This document shows positions 1-8,411 of a stretch of DNA of 37,247 nt, piece after piece. Location of the stretch: NCBI GenBank assembly GCA_964627755.1, contig CAZVIH010000080.1, positions 1 through 37,247 on the forward strand, read 5' to 3'. The position numbers and the translations under genes are program-made. The notes below the pieces were generated by a model. It was not told where the DNA came from. It worked only from the letters and a program-made list of their open reading frames with translations, and searched no databases. The stretch is from B10-G9 sp964627755 (lineage in GTDB: Bacteria > Chloroflexota > Anaerolineae > Anaerolineales > UBA11858). How positions within the stretch are numbered: the first letter of the stretch is position 1; every line of letters starts with the position of its first letter.

Positions 1-162
1 AATACGGCTGCACCATTAATTCCATTCCTGCATGGCATAGAAGGCAAATCGGAGAGCGCTTACTGGATTTACGCTGCTGTAAATGTGGTGTTTGGGATCA
101 TATTTGCTTTTGTTCTTGCCGGAAGATCAAAGCTCATGAAAACCGAGTCCATCGGACGTTAA
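1..162 (+). CDS. C-terminal fragment of a membrane protein, probably a transporter
   Basis: The frame is open from the first base and ends at TAA 160-162, giving the last 53 residues of a protein that begins outside the window. The fragment has a short polar stretch (GIEGKSESAYW), one clear hydrophobic helix (about residues 23-42, rich in V, F, I, A and G), and a short basic cytoplasmic-looking tail. A final membrane helix followed by a basic tail is what the end of an MFS-type permease looks like, but no family motif is visible, so only 'membrane protein' is secure. The start and most of the gene are missing. Confidence 0.55.
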   Translation, partial: NTAAPLIPFLHGIEGKSESAYWIYAAVNVVFGIIFAFVLAGRSKLMKTESIGR

Positions 163-575
163 TTTCCCAACACCATCTGCCAAAACGTTTATTGGCTGGA
201 GGACCGGATCTGCCCCGGCCACTTTTAGGATAGAGGGTACCTGCGTGCGACACAGGTACCTTCTATGTTCAATGTTTAATAACAAGGAAACAGCAAACAG
301 ATGGGATGAAATGTCGTTTCGCCTGCATGGATTTAATGGACAATCTGATATCGCAAATCTAGATTATGATAGAAGTAATGGTCTGATCCCGAGGAGAATG
401 ACTTATGATATTGTTGTCGGACAAATAGATCAAAGCAAAGGGAAAGAGATCAGGTATAGGCAGGATTTCCAGGAATGCAATTAACTGATACGATTTACCT
501 GCCCCAGGCAGGAACGATCTCGTTGTTAATCATGAATCTTCTGTGGCGCGTTAATACATCATCAATCAAGTATTT
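163..575. other. Intergenic stretch without a convincing gene
   Basis: A possible 79-codon frame at 245-484 begins with GTG inside a hairpin, has no ribosome-binding site and a composition unlike the neighbouring proteins, so I do not call it. The only structure seen is the hairpin at 232-264. The acyltransferase downstream has no strong Shine-Dalgarno, and no clear promoter was found. Confidence 0.5.
232..264 (+). terminator. Hairpin, terminator-like but without a T tract
   Basis: The 5' arm 232-243 and 3' arm 253-264 pair over 12 positions, with a single G/T wobble and a 9-nt loop. It lies 70 nt after the transporter stop codon. No run of T follows. The arms (GGGTACCTG / CAGGTACC) closely resemble those of the terminator at 3625-3657, so the two are related sequences or share an origin. 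Confidence 0.4.
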
Positions 576-1682
576 ATGAATAATCCGATTCCTCCCAATA
601 CCAGAAAGCGGGTTCATTTCCCCGGATTAAATGTGATCCGGGCTTACGCATCATTATCGGTATTGATTGTCCATGTAAAACAAAACTTTGGAGAACTGCG
701 GACCCAGCCAGCCAATATCCCTGTACTTGATTTGCTGGTTTTGGATGCCCATATCGCAGTTGATTTTTTCCTTGTATTAAGTGGATTTCTGATCACATAC
801 CTGCTCTTGTATGAACAATATCAAACGGGTGAAATTAACACCCGACTTTTTTATACGCGTCGAATCCTGAGAATCTGGCCTTTATACTATTTAATCACAG
901 CCATCGGGCTCTTTATTCTTCCTGTATTAATGGGAGAGGATTATGCTCTGACAGGTTTCCCTGTGATCAAGTCCATACTTGTTCTCATATTCCTGCCAAA
1001 TTTTGTTGGATCACTTGGCCCTCTAGGCCATTTATGGTCCATTGGCCTTGAGCAGCAATTCTACTTGATCTGGCCCTGGGTCCTCAAATCCTCAAAACGG
1101 TTTCTTCAGGTTTGTGTTGGAATCATCCTTGTTAAATTGTTTCTGGCGCCGATCATTAACTTGTTTCTGGGAGATTCAGTCAGGGTCTTATTTTTATCCC
1201 TCAGATTTGAGAGCTTTGCTGTGGGCGCTTTGGGAGCTTACATCTATTTTAATCATTCTCGAATTATTGAATATATCTATAGCCCTGTAATACAGATTGC
1301 AGGATATCTTGGATTGATTTTGATGGCAATATTTGATCTGCCCCTGACCTACATCAACCATTTATTGGTATCCATTCTTTTTATTGTCGTTATTTTAAAT
1401 ATAGCTACCAACCCCAACCCGAAAATCGTAATTGATAATAAATACACAGATGCCCTCGGCAGGGTGAGTTATGGGATCTATATGTTTCATTATCCAATTC
1501 TGTACCTGACTCTCATCGCTCTCAACAACCTTGGTGTTCAGGAAGGAACTTTATATAGTATTCTACTGTACAGCATCACTATCATATTGACCATTGGGAT
1601 TTCAATGCTGTCATATCGGGTCTTTGAATCTAAGTTCCTCAACATGAAAAGGAATTATTCTGTTATCAGGTCAGAGACTTAA
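576..1682 (+). CDS. Acyltransferase family 3 (OafA/YrhL-like) integral membrane protein
   Basis: This 368-residue protein has about ten hydrophobic helices and the hallmarks of the acyltransferase-3 family. The N-terminal helix carries the IRAYASLSVLIVHV segment, whose His is the family's conserved catalytic residue. DFFLVLSGFLI follows, then the basic FYTRRILRIWPLYYL motif at about residues 88-102. Such enzymes move acetyl or succinyl groups across the membrane onto surface polysaccharide, lipid or antibiotic targets; the target cannot be read from this sequence. The length is normal for the membrane domain alone, with no SGNH extension. ATG 576 was chosen although the upstream sequence has no clear Shine-Dalgarno. 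An ABC exporter follows 96 nt later, possibly but not demonstrably connected. Confidence 0.88.
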   Translation: MNNPIPPNTRKRVHFPGLNVIRAYASLSVLIVHVKQNFGELRTQPANIPVLDLLVLDAHIAVDFFLVLSGFLITYLLLYEQYQTGEINTRLFYTRRILRIWPLYYLITAIGLFILPVLMGEDYALTGFPVIKSILVLIFLPNFVGSLGPLGHLWSIGLEQQFYLIWPWVLKSSKRFLQVCVGIILVKLFLAPIINLFLGDSVRVLFLSLRFESFAVGALGAYIYFNHSRIIEYIYSPVIQIAGYLGLILMAIFDLPLTYINHLLVSILFIVVILNIATNPNPKIVIDNKYTDALGRVSYGIYMFHYPILYLTLIALNNLGVQEGTLYSILLYSITIILTIGISMLSYRVFESKFLNMKRNYSVIRSET

Positions 1683-1778
1683 TGTCATTTGCAAGTTTTT
1701 TCCATAACATTCCAGGTCCGGGGTTTGAATCCTGCCGGATCCAGAGAGGATAGAGAGTATGGGTAGGGAGGTTCTTTC

Positions 1779-3563
1779 GTGAAATCATTAAAGTTTGTGT
1801 TCCAGTTCACGGGTAAATATACCGGTGTACTGGTGTTAACAGTTCTGAGTATGCTTTTACTGGTCGGGGTTCAGCTGCTTGCTCCCTGGATTGTCAGATC
1901 GATGATTGCTGCGGTAACGGATCCGGGAGTAAGCCCGGATGACCTGGGGCTGATTACCCGCCTGGCACTGCTGGCATTAGGTTTGTATATTTTCAGAGCT
2001 GTTCTGCAGTTTGTAAGAAGTTATATGGCCCACGTGGCAGGTTGGAGTGTGGTTGCCGATGTCCGCGCCACCGTTTATGAACATCTCCAGCGTTTATCCC
2101 TGCGATTCTATGAGGAAAAACAGACCGGTCAGTTGATGTCGCGGGTAGTGAACGATACTGATTTAATTGAAAGCCTGATTGCCCACGCCATCCCGGATGT
2201 GGCTGCCAACACCCTGATGCTGATCGGTGTGATTGCAGTCCTGTCCCGGATTAACTGGCAGCTGACACTGCTTAGTATGATCCCGGTTCCTCTAATTGTG
2301 CTGGGAATGCAGGGTTTTGCAAAGTATGTGCGCCCGGCCTTCCGAACCCGCCAATCCGAACTGGGAAGACTGAATGCAACCCTGAATGATAATCTCTCCG
2401 GCGTTCGTGAGATCAAGGCTTTCGCCCGCGAAGAAAGCGAGGCCGCCCGGATCATGGATCACATCATCCTTTACCGGGATTCGATGCTGCGGGCCCTGCG
2501 GCTGATGGCGACATTCCACCCCTTTGTGGCTTTCTCGTCTTCCCTGGGTACCATTATCCTAATTTATTTTGGAGGTCGATTTGTGCTGGGGCAAACCCTT
2601 GCTATTGCTGATCTGGTTGCGTTTTTCCTCTACCTTGAACTGCTCTATCAGCCTGTTCGCGAGCTGAGCGGTGTGTGGGAAAATGTTCAGCAGGCCCTGG
2701 CCGGGGCAGAGCGTGTAGCAGAGCTGCTGGAGGAAGCACCGGATATCATAGAAAAGCCAGGGGCGATTGTATTAGAGGGTAGAGCACGGGGAGCGATCGA
2801 ATTGAAGGGGGTTGGTTTCAGTTATGCCGTCGGGGATACCATCCTGGAAGATGTTAATCTAAATATTGCTCCAGGGACTGTGGTTGCTTTGGTAGGGCCA
2901 ACTGGTGTTGGAAAAACCACCCTGGCAAATCTCATCCCGAGGTTCTACGATGTGTCTCAAGGATCGATCACCCTGGATGGACATGACATCCGGGACCTTA
3001 CTATTAAGAGCATCCGCCAGCAGATCAGCATTGTCCTCCAGGATATTTTCCTTTTCCACGGCACCGCCCGCGAAAACATCCTCTTTGGCCGCGCCGATGC
3101 TACGGCAGAAGAAATGGTCCGCGCCGCAAAGATTGCCAATGCGCACGATTTTATCTCCCAGCTGCCTGATGGTTATGACACAATGATCGGAGAGCGGGGT
3201 GTCAGGTTATCTGGAGGACAAAAACAGCGTTTGGCGATTGCCCGAGCGGTCCTTAAAGATGCCCCGATCCTGATCCTGGATGAAGCAACATCTTCTGTGG
3301 ATACCGAAACCGAGCTGCTGATCCAGCAGGCCCTGGAGAAGTTAATGATCGGAAAAACAGTCCTCATTGTTGCCCATCGTTTATCCACCATCCGGAGTGC
3401 AGACCTGATCGTTGTTCTGGAGGGCAGAGGAATCGTCGAGATGGGAACCCATGAAGAATTATTAGCCTTGAATGGCCTCTACCGACGGTTAAATGACGTT
3501 CAGGTTGATAATGCGCCGCTTTGGTATGAGTTGAGGGAAAATCGCCAACACTTAAACAGCTGA
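1779..3563 (+). CDS. ABC exporter half-transporter, fused membrane and ATPase domains
   Basis: The 594-residue product has an N-terminal six-helix exporter domain (about 10-310) and a C-terminal nucleotide-binding domain. Walker A GPTGVGKT lies at about 373-380, the Q-loop near 421, signature LSGGQ at 487-491, Walker B ILILDEATS at about 497-505 and the switch His in AHRLS near 532. All catalytic motifs are intact, so this is an active MsbA/LmrA-type half-transporter that should dimerise to export lipid, peptide or drug substrates. GTG 1779 was chosen because GGGAGGT lies just upstream; the start sequence MKSLKFVFQF fits. No partner half-transporter is adjacent, so a homodimer is inferred. 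The gene ends before a strong terminator and faces the convergent two-component pair. Confidence 0.93.
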   Translation: MKSLKFVFQFTGKYTGVLVLTVLSMLLLVGVQLLAPWIVRSMIAAVTDPGVSPDDLGLITRLALLALGLYIFRAVLQFVRSYMAHVAGWSVVADVRATVYEHLQRLSLRFYEEKQTGQLMSRVVNDTDLIESLIAHAIPDVAANTLMLIGVIAVLSRINWQLTLLSMIPVPLIVLGMQGFAKYVRPAFRTRQSELGRLNATLNDNLSGVREIKAFAREESEAARIMDHIILYRDSMLRALRLMATFHPFVAFSSSLGTIILIYFGGRFVLGQTLAIADLVAFFLYLELLYQPVRELSGVWENVQQALAGAERVAELLEEAPDIIEKPGAIVLEGRARGAIELKGVGFSYAVGDTILEDVNLNIAPGTVVALVGPTGVGKTTLANLIPRFYDVSQGSITLDGHDIRDLTIKSIRQQISIVLQDIFLFHGTARENILFGRADATAEEMVRAAKIANAHDFISQLPDGYDTMIGERGVRLSGGQKQRLAIARAVLKDAPILILDEATSSVDTETELLIQQALEKLMIGKTVLIVAHRLSTIRSADLIVVLEGRGIVEMGTHEELLALNGLYRRLNDVQVDNAPLWYELRENRQHLNS

Positions 3564-3624
3564 GATTTTCCCTCTTTCTGTCAATCCACAGCTGCGAAAC
3601 CTGCCGGGACCATTTCGCAGCTGG

Positions 3625-3657
3625 AGGGTACTTGTGCTAATCACAGGTACCCTTTTT
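3625..3657 (+). terminator. Rho-independent terminator of the ABC exporter
   Basis: The arms AGGGTACTTGTG and CACAGGTACCCT pair over 12 positions with one wobble, and TTTTT (3653-3657) follows. It lies about 60 nt after the exporter stop. The stem is nearly the same sequence as the hairpin at 232-264. Confidence 0.85.
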
Positions 3658-3695
3658 CGTTAAGATTTCCAGGGAAAATAATGTAGATGAAGTTC

Positions 3696-3715
3696 GGTAA
3701 GTTGTAAGTCGATTA
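3696..3715 (+). repeat. Short partial copy of the dispersed GTAAGTCGATTA repeat
   Basis: GGTAAGTTGTAAGTCGATTA matches the left end of the 117-bp repeats at 16072 and 29926. Only this left module is recognisable here; the hairpin centre and right module are absent. It sits between two convergent transcription units. Confidence 0.5.
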
Positions 3716-3891
3716 CTGTATGGGTGGATCGGGATTATTCACCTGGTTTATGAAACTGCCCGGGTCGATTATTTTCCAGCATGCGATTTAAGATTTAGGT
3801 ATCCGCCTGAGGAAAGACTTTTCAATGATCTCTAAAAAACCAGCTGAAACAATTTCTTCCAATTCAGTTGAAGACCAACCCTGAAAACATT

Positions 3892-3920
3892 AAAAAAGGG
3901 CGACGTGGCGCGCCGCCCTT
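3892..3920 (-). terminator. Terminator of the two-component operon
   Basis: Read on the minus strand, AAGGGCG and CGCCCTT form a 7-bp stem around a GC-rich loop, and a T6 run follows. It lies about 50 nt after the response-regulator stop codon. Confidence 0.8.
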
Positions 3921-3971
3921 CTAACTGCCATCATTATCAAATTACTTCTTGTGATTTACCAATCACCAGAA

Positions 3972-4622
3972 TTACCGTCTCACAATTCCCTGCTGCCAGG
4001 CGTAGACGGCTGCCTGAGTGCGATCAGCCAGATGAAGCTTGCTGAGGATGTTGCTGACATGTCCTTTCACAGTGTTGACCGAGATCACCAGGCTCTCAGC
4101 GATTTCGCTGTTGGATTGTCCTTTAGCGATCAGTTTTAACACTTCCATTTCCCTTTCCGTTAGTTCGGTATAGGGGTTAAGTTCCTGGTGGTTGGCACCG
4201 TGAAGTTCCTGAATAACCCGGGAGGCGACTCTGGGATGCAGAGTGGCTTCCCCCTGGGATGCACGGCGGAGAGCGTCGGCAAGTTCATCCATTTTTACAT
4301 CCTTGAGAATATAAGATATGGCCCCGGCTTGTAAAGCCGGAAATATGTATTCATCCTGGTGGTAAGATGTCAGAACCACTATTTTTGTTCGGGGGCTGAC
4401 TGCTTTTACCTGGCGTGTGGCTTCCACACCGTCCATCTTAGCCATTACCAGGTCCATCAAAACCACATCAGGGACATGTTTTATTGCCAGGTTAACAGCT
4501 TCAGTTCCGGACTTGGCTTCTCCGACCACTTCAAAATCCGGCTGCGATGCAAGAAAAGCACTGACACCGCTCCGGACAACCTCGTGGTCATCTACCAGTA
4601 AAACTGTGATTGGAATGGACAT
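3972..4622 (-). CDS. NarL/FixJ-family response regulator
   Basis: The 216-residue protein has an N-terminal receiver domain (about 4-120) with acidic pair D11/D12, phosphoacceptor D57 in VVLMDLVM and conserved Lys107. A C-terminal LuxR-type helix-turn-helix follows (about 153-214, TEREMEVLKLIAKGQSNSEI then VNTVKGHVSNIL). It is a DNA-binding activator or repressor that should be phosphorylated by the kinase encoded 14 nt upstream in the same operon. ATG 4622 is preceded on the minus strand by a strong AGGAGGA site. The target genes cannot be read; the convergent ABC exporter is a candidate only by proximity. Confidence 0.95.
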   Translation of the reverse strand: MSIPITVLLVDDHEVVRSGVSAFLASQPDFEVVGEAKSGTEAVNLAIKHVPDVVLMDLVMAKMDGVEATRQVKAVSPRTKIVVLTSYHQDEYIFPALQAGAISYILKDVKMDELADALRRASQGEATLHPRVASRVIQELHGANHQELNPYTELTEREMEVLKLIAKGQSNSEIAESLVISVNTVKGHVSNILSKLHLADRTQAAVYAWQQGIVRR

Positions 4623-4636
4623 ATTGTTTCCTCCTC

Positions 4637-6220
4637 TCAGGGGAGAGAATTAATGGGTGCCTTGAAGATTAATTGTGTTCCTGTACCTGGCTGGCTGATT
4701 ATCTGCATAGTTCCGTTGATCAGGTCGATCCGTTCCTGGATGGATTTCAGACCGATGCCGTAAGATTGCTCGGCGGGTTGGAAACCTATCCCGTCATCCT
4801 GAATAGAGACCATGATATCAGTTCGACTGTAAGTGATGTGAATTTCAACACCCTTTGCGAAACTGTGGCGGGCAATATTAGATAGCGCGCCTTGCAAGAT
4901 CCTGTAAAGGGTTTGTTCGATTTCCAATGAGATGGTTCTTTCTCCCTTGATGCGGACCAGAATAGGTATACCCAACATGTTTTCGGTCTCTGTGGCTAAC
5001 TGACGGGTTGCCTTGACTAACCCTTCCCCTTTCAGGGCAGCTGGTCGGAGCTCATGGATCAGGTCTGTTAATTCTCTGCGAACATCGTCCACAAGTCTTT
5101 CAGCTTCAGTAAGATTGGATTCCGCGCTGTCTGGATCCCTTTTATAAAGAGAATGGGCAGCAGCTAATTGGGCTGAGGCGGCAAATGCCTGCTGTTTAAC
5201 GCTGTCATGCAGCTCCCTGGCCAGGCGGTTGCGTTCTTCCATAATGGTTATTTCTTGCCTCTCATCCAGGAGGTTATCCATTTGTACTGCCATATTATTC
5301 AGGGTATGGCCAAGTTCTGCCAGCTCATCCCTGTTGTGATCATCCACCAGTACGGTGAAATTTCCCTGGCTCCAGGCCCGGGCGGAGGTAGTCACCCTGT
5401 CAAGTCGGGAAGTCAGAAATTTTGCAGTCAGGAAACCAAAGATAATACCAAACAACCCGGCCAGTCCGGTTGTAAATAACAGTACTACCAGGATCTGGCG
5501 AGATATTTGTTTCCATTGAAGAATTTCCGTTATCCTGGATTTATGCTGAAAGGCCAGGAAGCCAACAGTCTTAAGAGGGTTTTGCTCATCCGGGATCGGG
5601 ACCACACCGATGATGACATTTTCGCCGTTTCTCTGGACCAGAGTATCATAATTCCTGGATCCGTAGAGGGCCTGCTGAAGAGGTCCTGCCAATCCAGGAA
5701 TCAATTCCGGGTCGAAAGTTTCCCCGGGTTCTATGCCTTTTACCAGGTTGTGCGGAATGGAAGCGATCAGGTTTCCATTGGTGCTCAGATACACAATGGA
5801 CAGGATATTGGTATTACTGGCATTAATGATGAAATTTCCGATCTCGATGGGTTTAATATCAACTACTGTGGTGGAGAAACCGCCCAGAAATTGGGCTAAA
5901 CCCTGGGTGTCCGATGGAGAAGCAGAGAGAAACCGACTACCTACCGAAATGTACTCGCCCAGTTTGATGTCCAGTCGGTTGATGCCAAGTTTTTCAGCCA
6001 GGCGCCGGTCATCAAAGTTCACAACTTCTGCAATTGAGAGTTCTTGGATGATCTCCTCTTTAGAGACCCTGGCTTCTGTCACAACCCAGACAGATAGGCC
6101 CATAATACCGATGATCTCGGCCATCAGCAATGCAAAGATAGTCACGCCGAAGTAACTGAAAGTCAATCTCCAGCGAAGTCGACTGAATTGATCCAAAAAA
6201 GTTGACCAGAACTTTACCAT
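4637..6220 (-). CDS. Sensor histidine kinase, HisKA_3 (NarX/LiaS type)
   Basis: The 527-residue membrane kinase has a first transmembrane helix near 20-47, an extracytoplasmic sensor region (about 48-240) without a recognised ligand motif, and a second helix near 241-268. A HAMP linker (about 266-320) leads to the dimerisation helix with phospho-acceptor H338 in ARELHDSVKQQ, and a HATPase domain carries the N-box LSNIARHS, DDGIGF and YGIGLKSI. The helix sequence is that of the HisKA_3 family, which pairs with NarL-type regulators such as the adjacent one. It is the first gene of a two-gene operon. ATG 6220 starts directly before the first membrane helix. The signal sensed is unknown. Confidence 0.94.
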   Translation of the reverse strand: MVKFWSTFLDQFSRLRWRLTFSYFGVTIFALLMAEIIGIMGLSVWVVTEARVSKEEIIQELSIAEVVNFDDRRLAEKLGINRLDIKLGEYISVGSRFLSASPSDTQGLAQFLGGFSTTVVDIKPIEIGNFIINASNTNILSIVYLSTNGNLIASIPHNLVKGIEPGETFDPELIPGLAGPLQQALYGSRNYDTLVQRNGENVIIGVVPIPDEQNPLKTVGFLAFQHKSRITEILQWKQISRQILVVLLFTTGLAGLFGIIFGFLTAKFLTSRLDRVTTSARAWSQGNFTVLVDDHNRDELAELGHTLNNMAVQMDNLLDERQEITIMEERNRLARELHDSVKQQAFAASAQLAAAHSLYKRDPDSAESNLTEAERLVDDVRRELTDLIHELRPAALKGEGLVKATRQLATETENMLGIPILVRIKGERTISLEIEQTLYRILQGALSNIARHSFAKGVEIHITYSRTDIMVSIQDDGIGFQPAEQSYGIGLKSIQERIDLINGTMQIISQPGTGTQLIFKAPINSLP

Positions 6221-6440
6221 AGCAGTACTATACGCCAGTCACTGAGGAGTGGCAAGATAGGATATATCGTGAACATATCATAGCAAAACAGTGAAATCCA
6301 GACAATCTCAGCAGGTGTTGTCTTAACCCCTCCTTGGGGATGGTGAAAAAATCATCCATTAGGGGCTATAAAAAGGAACAGGTTTTGATTATTATTCATA
6401 CCAGAAAAGTAACTACTCATTCTTTTCTTCTTCTTCCTTA

Positions 6441-6480
6441 AATGAGATGGGCTGAGGTCAGATCAGTCCATCTCATTTTT
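6441..6480 (+). terminator. Strong plus-strand terminator with no obvious gene before it
   Basis: AATGAGATGG (6441-6450) pairs perfectly with CCATCTCATT (6468-6477). An inner CTGA/TCAG pairing extends the stem, and T5 follows. The upstream kinase gene is on the opposite strand and starts at 6220, so this terminator must end a short transcript starting somewhere after about 6220: a small RNA, a tiny gene, or an antisense or leader RNA. Confidence 0.7.
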
Positions 6481-6614
6481 ATTAGCTGATCCCTTTCCAG
6501 GAAAGAGTATTCCAATCACCCATCAGATGAGCTTCCAAAAGGTTGTTAAAAGATTATCATTTAACGGGATTTGCCTTTACCGTTAATAGATTACTATCAG
6601 GAGAGGTAATAAAA

Positions 6615-6638
6615 TCACCCCGGCGGCAACCGGGGTGA
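6615..6638. other. Perfect 9-bp GC-rich hairpin
   Basis: TCACCCCGG and CCGGGGTGA pair perfectly around the loop CGGCAA. There is no T tract on the plus strand; on the minus strand a mixed ATTTTATTA follows. It is either a weak minus-strand terminator or part of a structured RNA leader. Confidence 0.5.
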
Positions 6639-7320
6639 AACTTAGAGAAGCAATCAGTTCTGGGCAGAACATTTTGGCTTCTTGTATTTAAGTATACACG
6701 CTTTCTGTGTGAAAGAGAACTGTTTTTATTGCTGATTGGAATTTTAAGACCAGGTAGGTTCCCAATTGCCAAATAACTTAGGAGGTGCTTATCCAACCAT
6801 ACTAAACAAGAAAATCATATGTGTTTCTCTTGAATGTATCGCTAAGAGGAGAAAAACAAGATGCAAGTAAAATATCTGACTTTGGTATTAATCGTTTTTT
6901 GTTCCAGGTAGTCTGTAATTTGAGTCAACGTCCTGGATAAATATCATGAATCGATTCTTAGAGCCATAATCGACTACCTATATACCAGATACTGCCTACA
7001 GAGTTGTTATTAATATGTCTAAACCTTCCCTGTGGCTTAAGGGTTCTGTTAGGAGGCCTTGATTGTATTTTTAATGTGATGGGGATTTAGTATAATAATA
7101 TTGTTCCAAATTCATACCGGATGAATTGTATGATGAACTAATCCTTTTCTTGCGACCGGGGGAATTTGGAGGACATGTTAGAATAAACATAACTTGTACA
7201 ACAGGAATTTCATCGGTTTTATTTGTTAAGAAACAGATATCCTCGTGTGAAAGGAAAATGCCCATGAGGATTTTCTGCTGTGCAAGTTGAATATTAGTGA
7301 ATAATTAGGGAGATAACCAG

Positions 7321-8397
7321 GTGGTCCAGTATTCAATTTTATTTGCAGATGGAGATCCAGTTGCCACCCAGTATTTTTCTGGAACACTCAGGGCAAATGG
7401 ATTTAATGCTGCAAGCACAACCTCTGGTTTGGAAGCCCTGGGGCTGTATAAAAGTGGATCTCCTGACCTCGTTGTCGCTGACCTGGTATTGGCGGAAATG
7501 GATGGAATAACTCTGCTGGAAGAGTTGAAGAAATATGACCCGGCCGCCAGGGTAATAATCACTACAGACAATGCCGATAAGAACATGATCACCCGCGCTT
7601 TTCGCATGGGTGTGCTTGATGTTCTTGAAAAACCTTTCAATCCTGAATTTCTGATATCCAAGATCAGAGATTTGCTGGCGCGGGAAGATCGAGCGCTGGA
7701 AGGAAATTTACAGATGATGAGTTTGGCCAGCATCATCCAGATCAACTGTGAGGAACGTAATCAGGCTCAATTAATCCTTAATCACCTGGGAAAGGAAGGG
7801 ACCATTTACTTTAAGGATGGGGAAATGGTCCATGCAGAAGCAGGTGATTTGATTGGAGATGAAGCAATCTATTCCCTTTTGATCTGGGAAGAAGGGACCT
7901 TCAAGTTGAAGATGGGCGTAGAACCGGAATCGATAACCATTAATAAAAATTGGTCCGGACTGCTGCTGGAAGGCATGAGAAGGATCGATGAGTCAACAGC
8001 TGACTGGAGCCCGGATTGGGAAGACGAGAACCCCCCGGATGAAGAAGGGCAGGATAATAAGCTTCATGAAAAGATCGTAAAAACAATCATTGCAAATCGC
8101 GATGTGACCAGCGTAGTAATTTATTCAAAGACTGGCACATTAATTGTCCAAGAAAATAGCAATGACCCGGAAGGTGATATCTCCTTGGGCGAGATGCTGA
8201 AGGAGAAAGCTGAGAGTATTGGCGGTTATCTTGAGGGCGGGGACCTGGTGCGGATTGAATTAGCAGGATCAGATAAACGGATATATTTTCAGCAGCAGGA
8301 TGATGATTTGCTTCTTTTATCTCTGACAAAACGATCTTCGACTGAGACGATTTATAAGTCAGTGCAAACAATATATCAGCGCTACAAATCAGCCTGA
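7321..8397 (+). CDS. Receiver domain - DUF4388 (PATAN-like) - Roadblock/LC7-like fusion protein
   Basis: The first gene of the GTPase module encodes 358 residues. Residues 3-120 form a response-regulator receiver domain with acidic residues D10 and D12, phosphoacceptor D54 (VVADLVLAEMDG) and K104 before Pro, so it should accept a phosphate. Residues about 126-222 match the DUF4388/PATAN pattern (LEGNLQMMSLASIIQ, then GTIYFKDGEMVHAEAG), a domain that often follows or replaces receivers in MglA-linked systems. After an acidic linker, residues about 248-350 have the alpha/beta pattern of a Roadblock/LC7 domain. GTG 7321 was chosen for the GGGAG upstream and the direct start of the receiver fold. 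The fusion could link phosphorelay input to the GTPase encoded at 12100. Confidence 0.82.
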   Translation: MVQYSILFADGDPVATQYFSGTLRANGFNAASTTSGLEALGLYKSGSPDLVVADLVLAEMDGITLLEELKKYDPAARVIITTDNADKNMITRAFRMGVLDVLEKPFNPEFLISKIRDLLAREDRALEGNLQMMSLASIIQINCEERNQAQLILNHLGKEGTIYFKDGEMVHAEAGDLIGDEAIYSLLIWEEGTFKLKMGVEPESITINKNWSGLLLEGMRRIDESTADWSPDWEDENPPDEEGQDNKLHEKIVKTIIANRDVTSVVIYSKTGTLIVQENSNDPEGDISLGEMLKEKAESIGGYLEGGDLVRIELAGSDKRIYFQQQDDDLLLLSLTKRSSTETIYKSVQTIYQRYKSA

Positions 8398-8411
8398 CCA
8401 CGGAGGTCAAG

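Larger units (their letters stand above)
6221..7320. other. 1.1-kb stretch with no convincing gene but several hairpins
   Basis: Minus-strand frames at 6557-6796 and 7071-7265 have no ribosome-binding site and unremarkable composition, so they are not called. A 33-codon plus-strand frame (6340-6441) ends exactly at a terminator (6441-6480), but its start context is poor. A perfect 9-bp hairpin lies at 6615-6638. A TATAAT box at 7091-7096 could be the -10 of the promoter for the MglA-type operon at 7321, leaving a leader of about 220 nt; no good -35 is seen at normal spacing. The length and structure would fit a small RNA or a long structured leader, which is inference. Confidence 0.45.

Noticed and set aside
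245..484. 79-codon frame starting at a GTG
   Set aside because: It has no ribosome-binding site, starts inside a hairpin loop, and its composition does not resemble the neighbouring proteins.
1715..1743. tRNA 3'-end-like sequence (GGTTTGAATCC context followed by CCGGATCCA)
   Set aside because: The T-stem pairs poorly and no D-arm, anticodon arm or 5' acceptor strand is present upstream. At most it is chance or an old scar.
6340..6441. 33-codon frame ending at a terminator
   Set aside because: The GGGG before the ATG is too close for a normal ribosome site and the product shows no recognisable feature. Kept only as part of the small-RNA question.
6557..6796. Minus-strand 79-codon frame
   Set aside because: It has no ribosome site, spans the 9-bp hairpin and shows no family resemblance.
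7071..7265. Minus-strand 64-codon frame
   Set aside because: The region is AT-rich, there is no ribosome site, and the frame lies in the likely promoter/leader of the operon at 7321.
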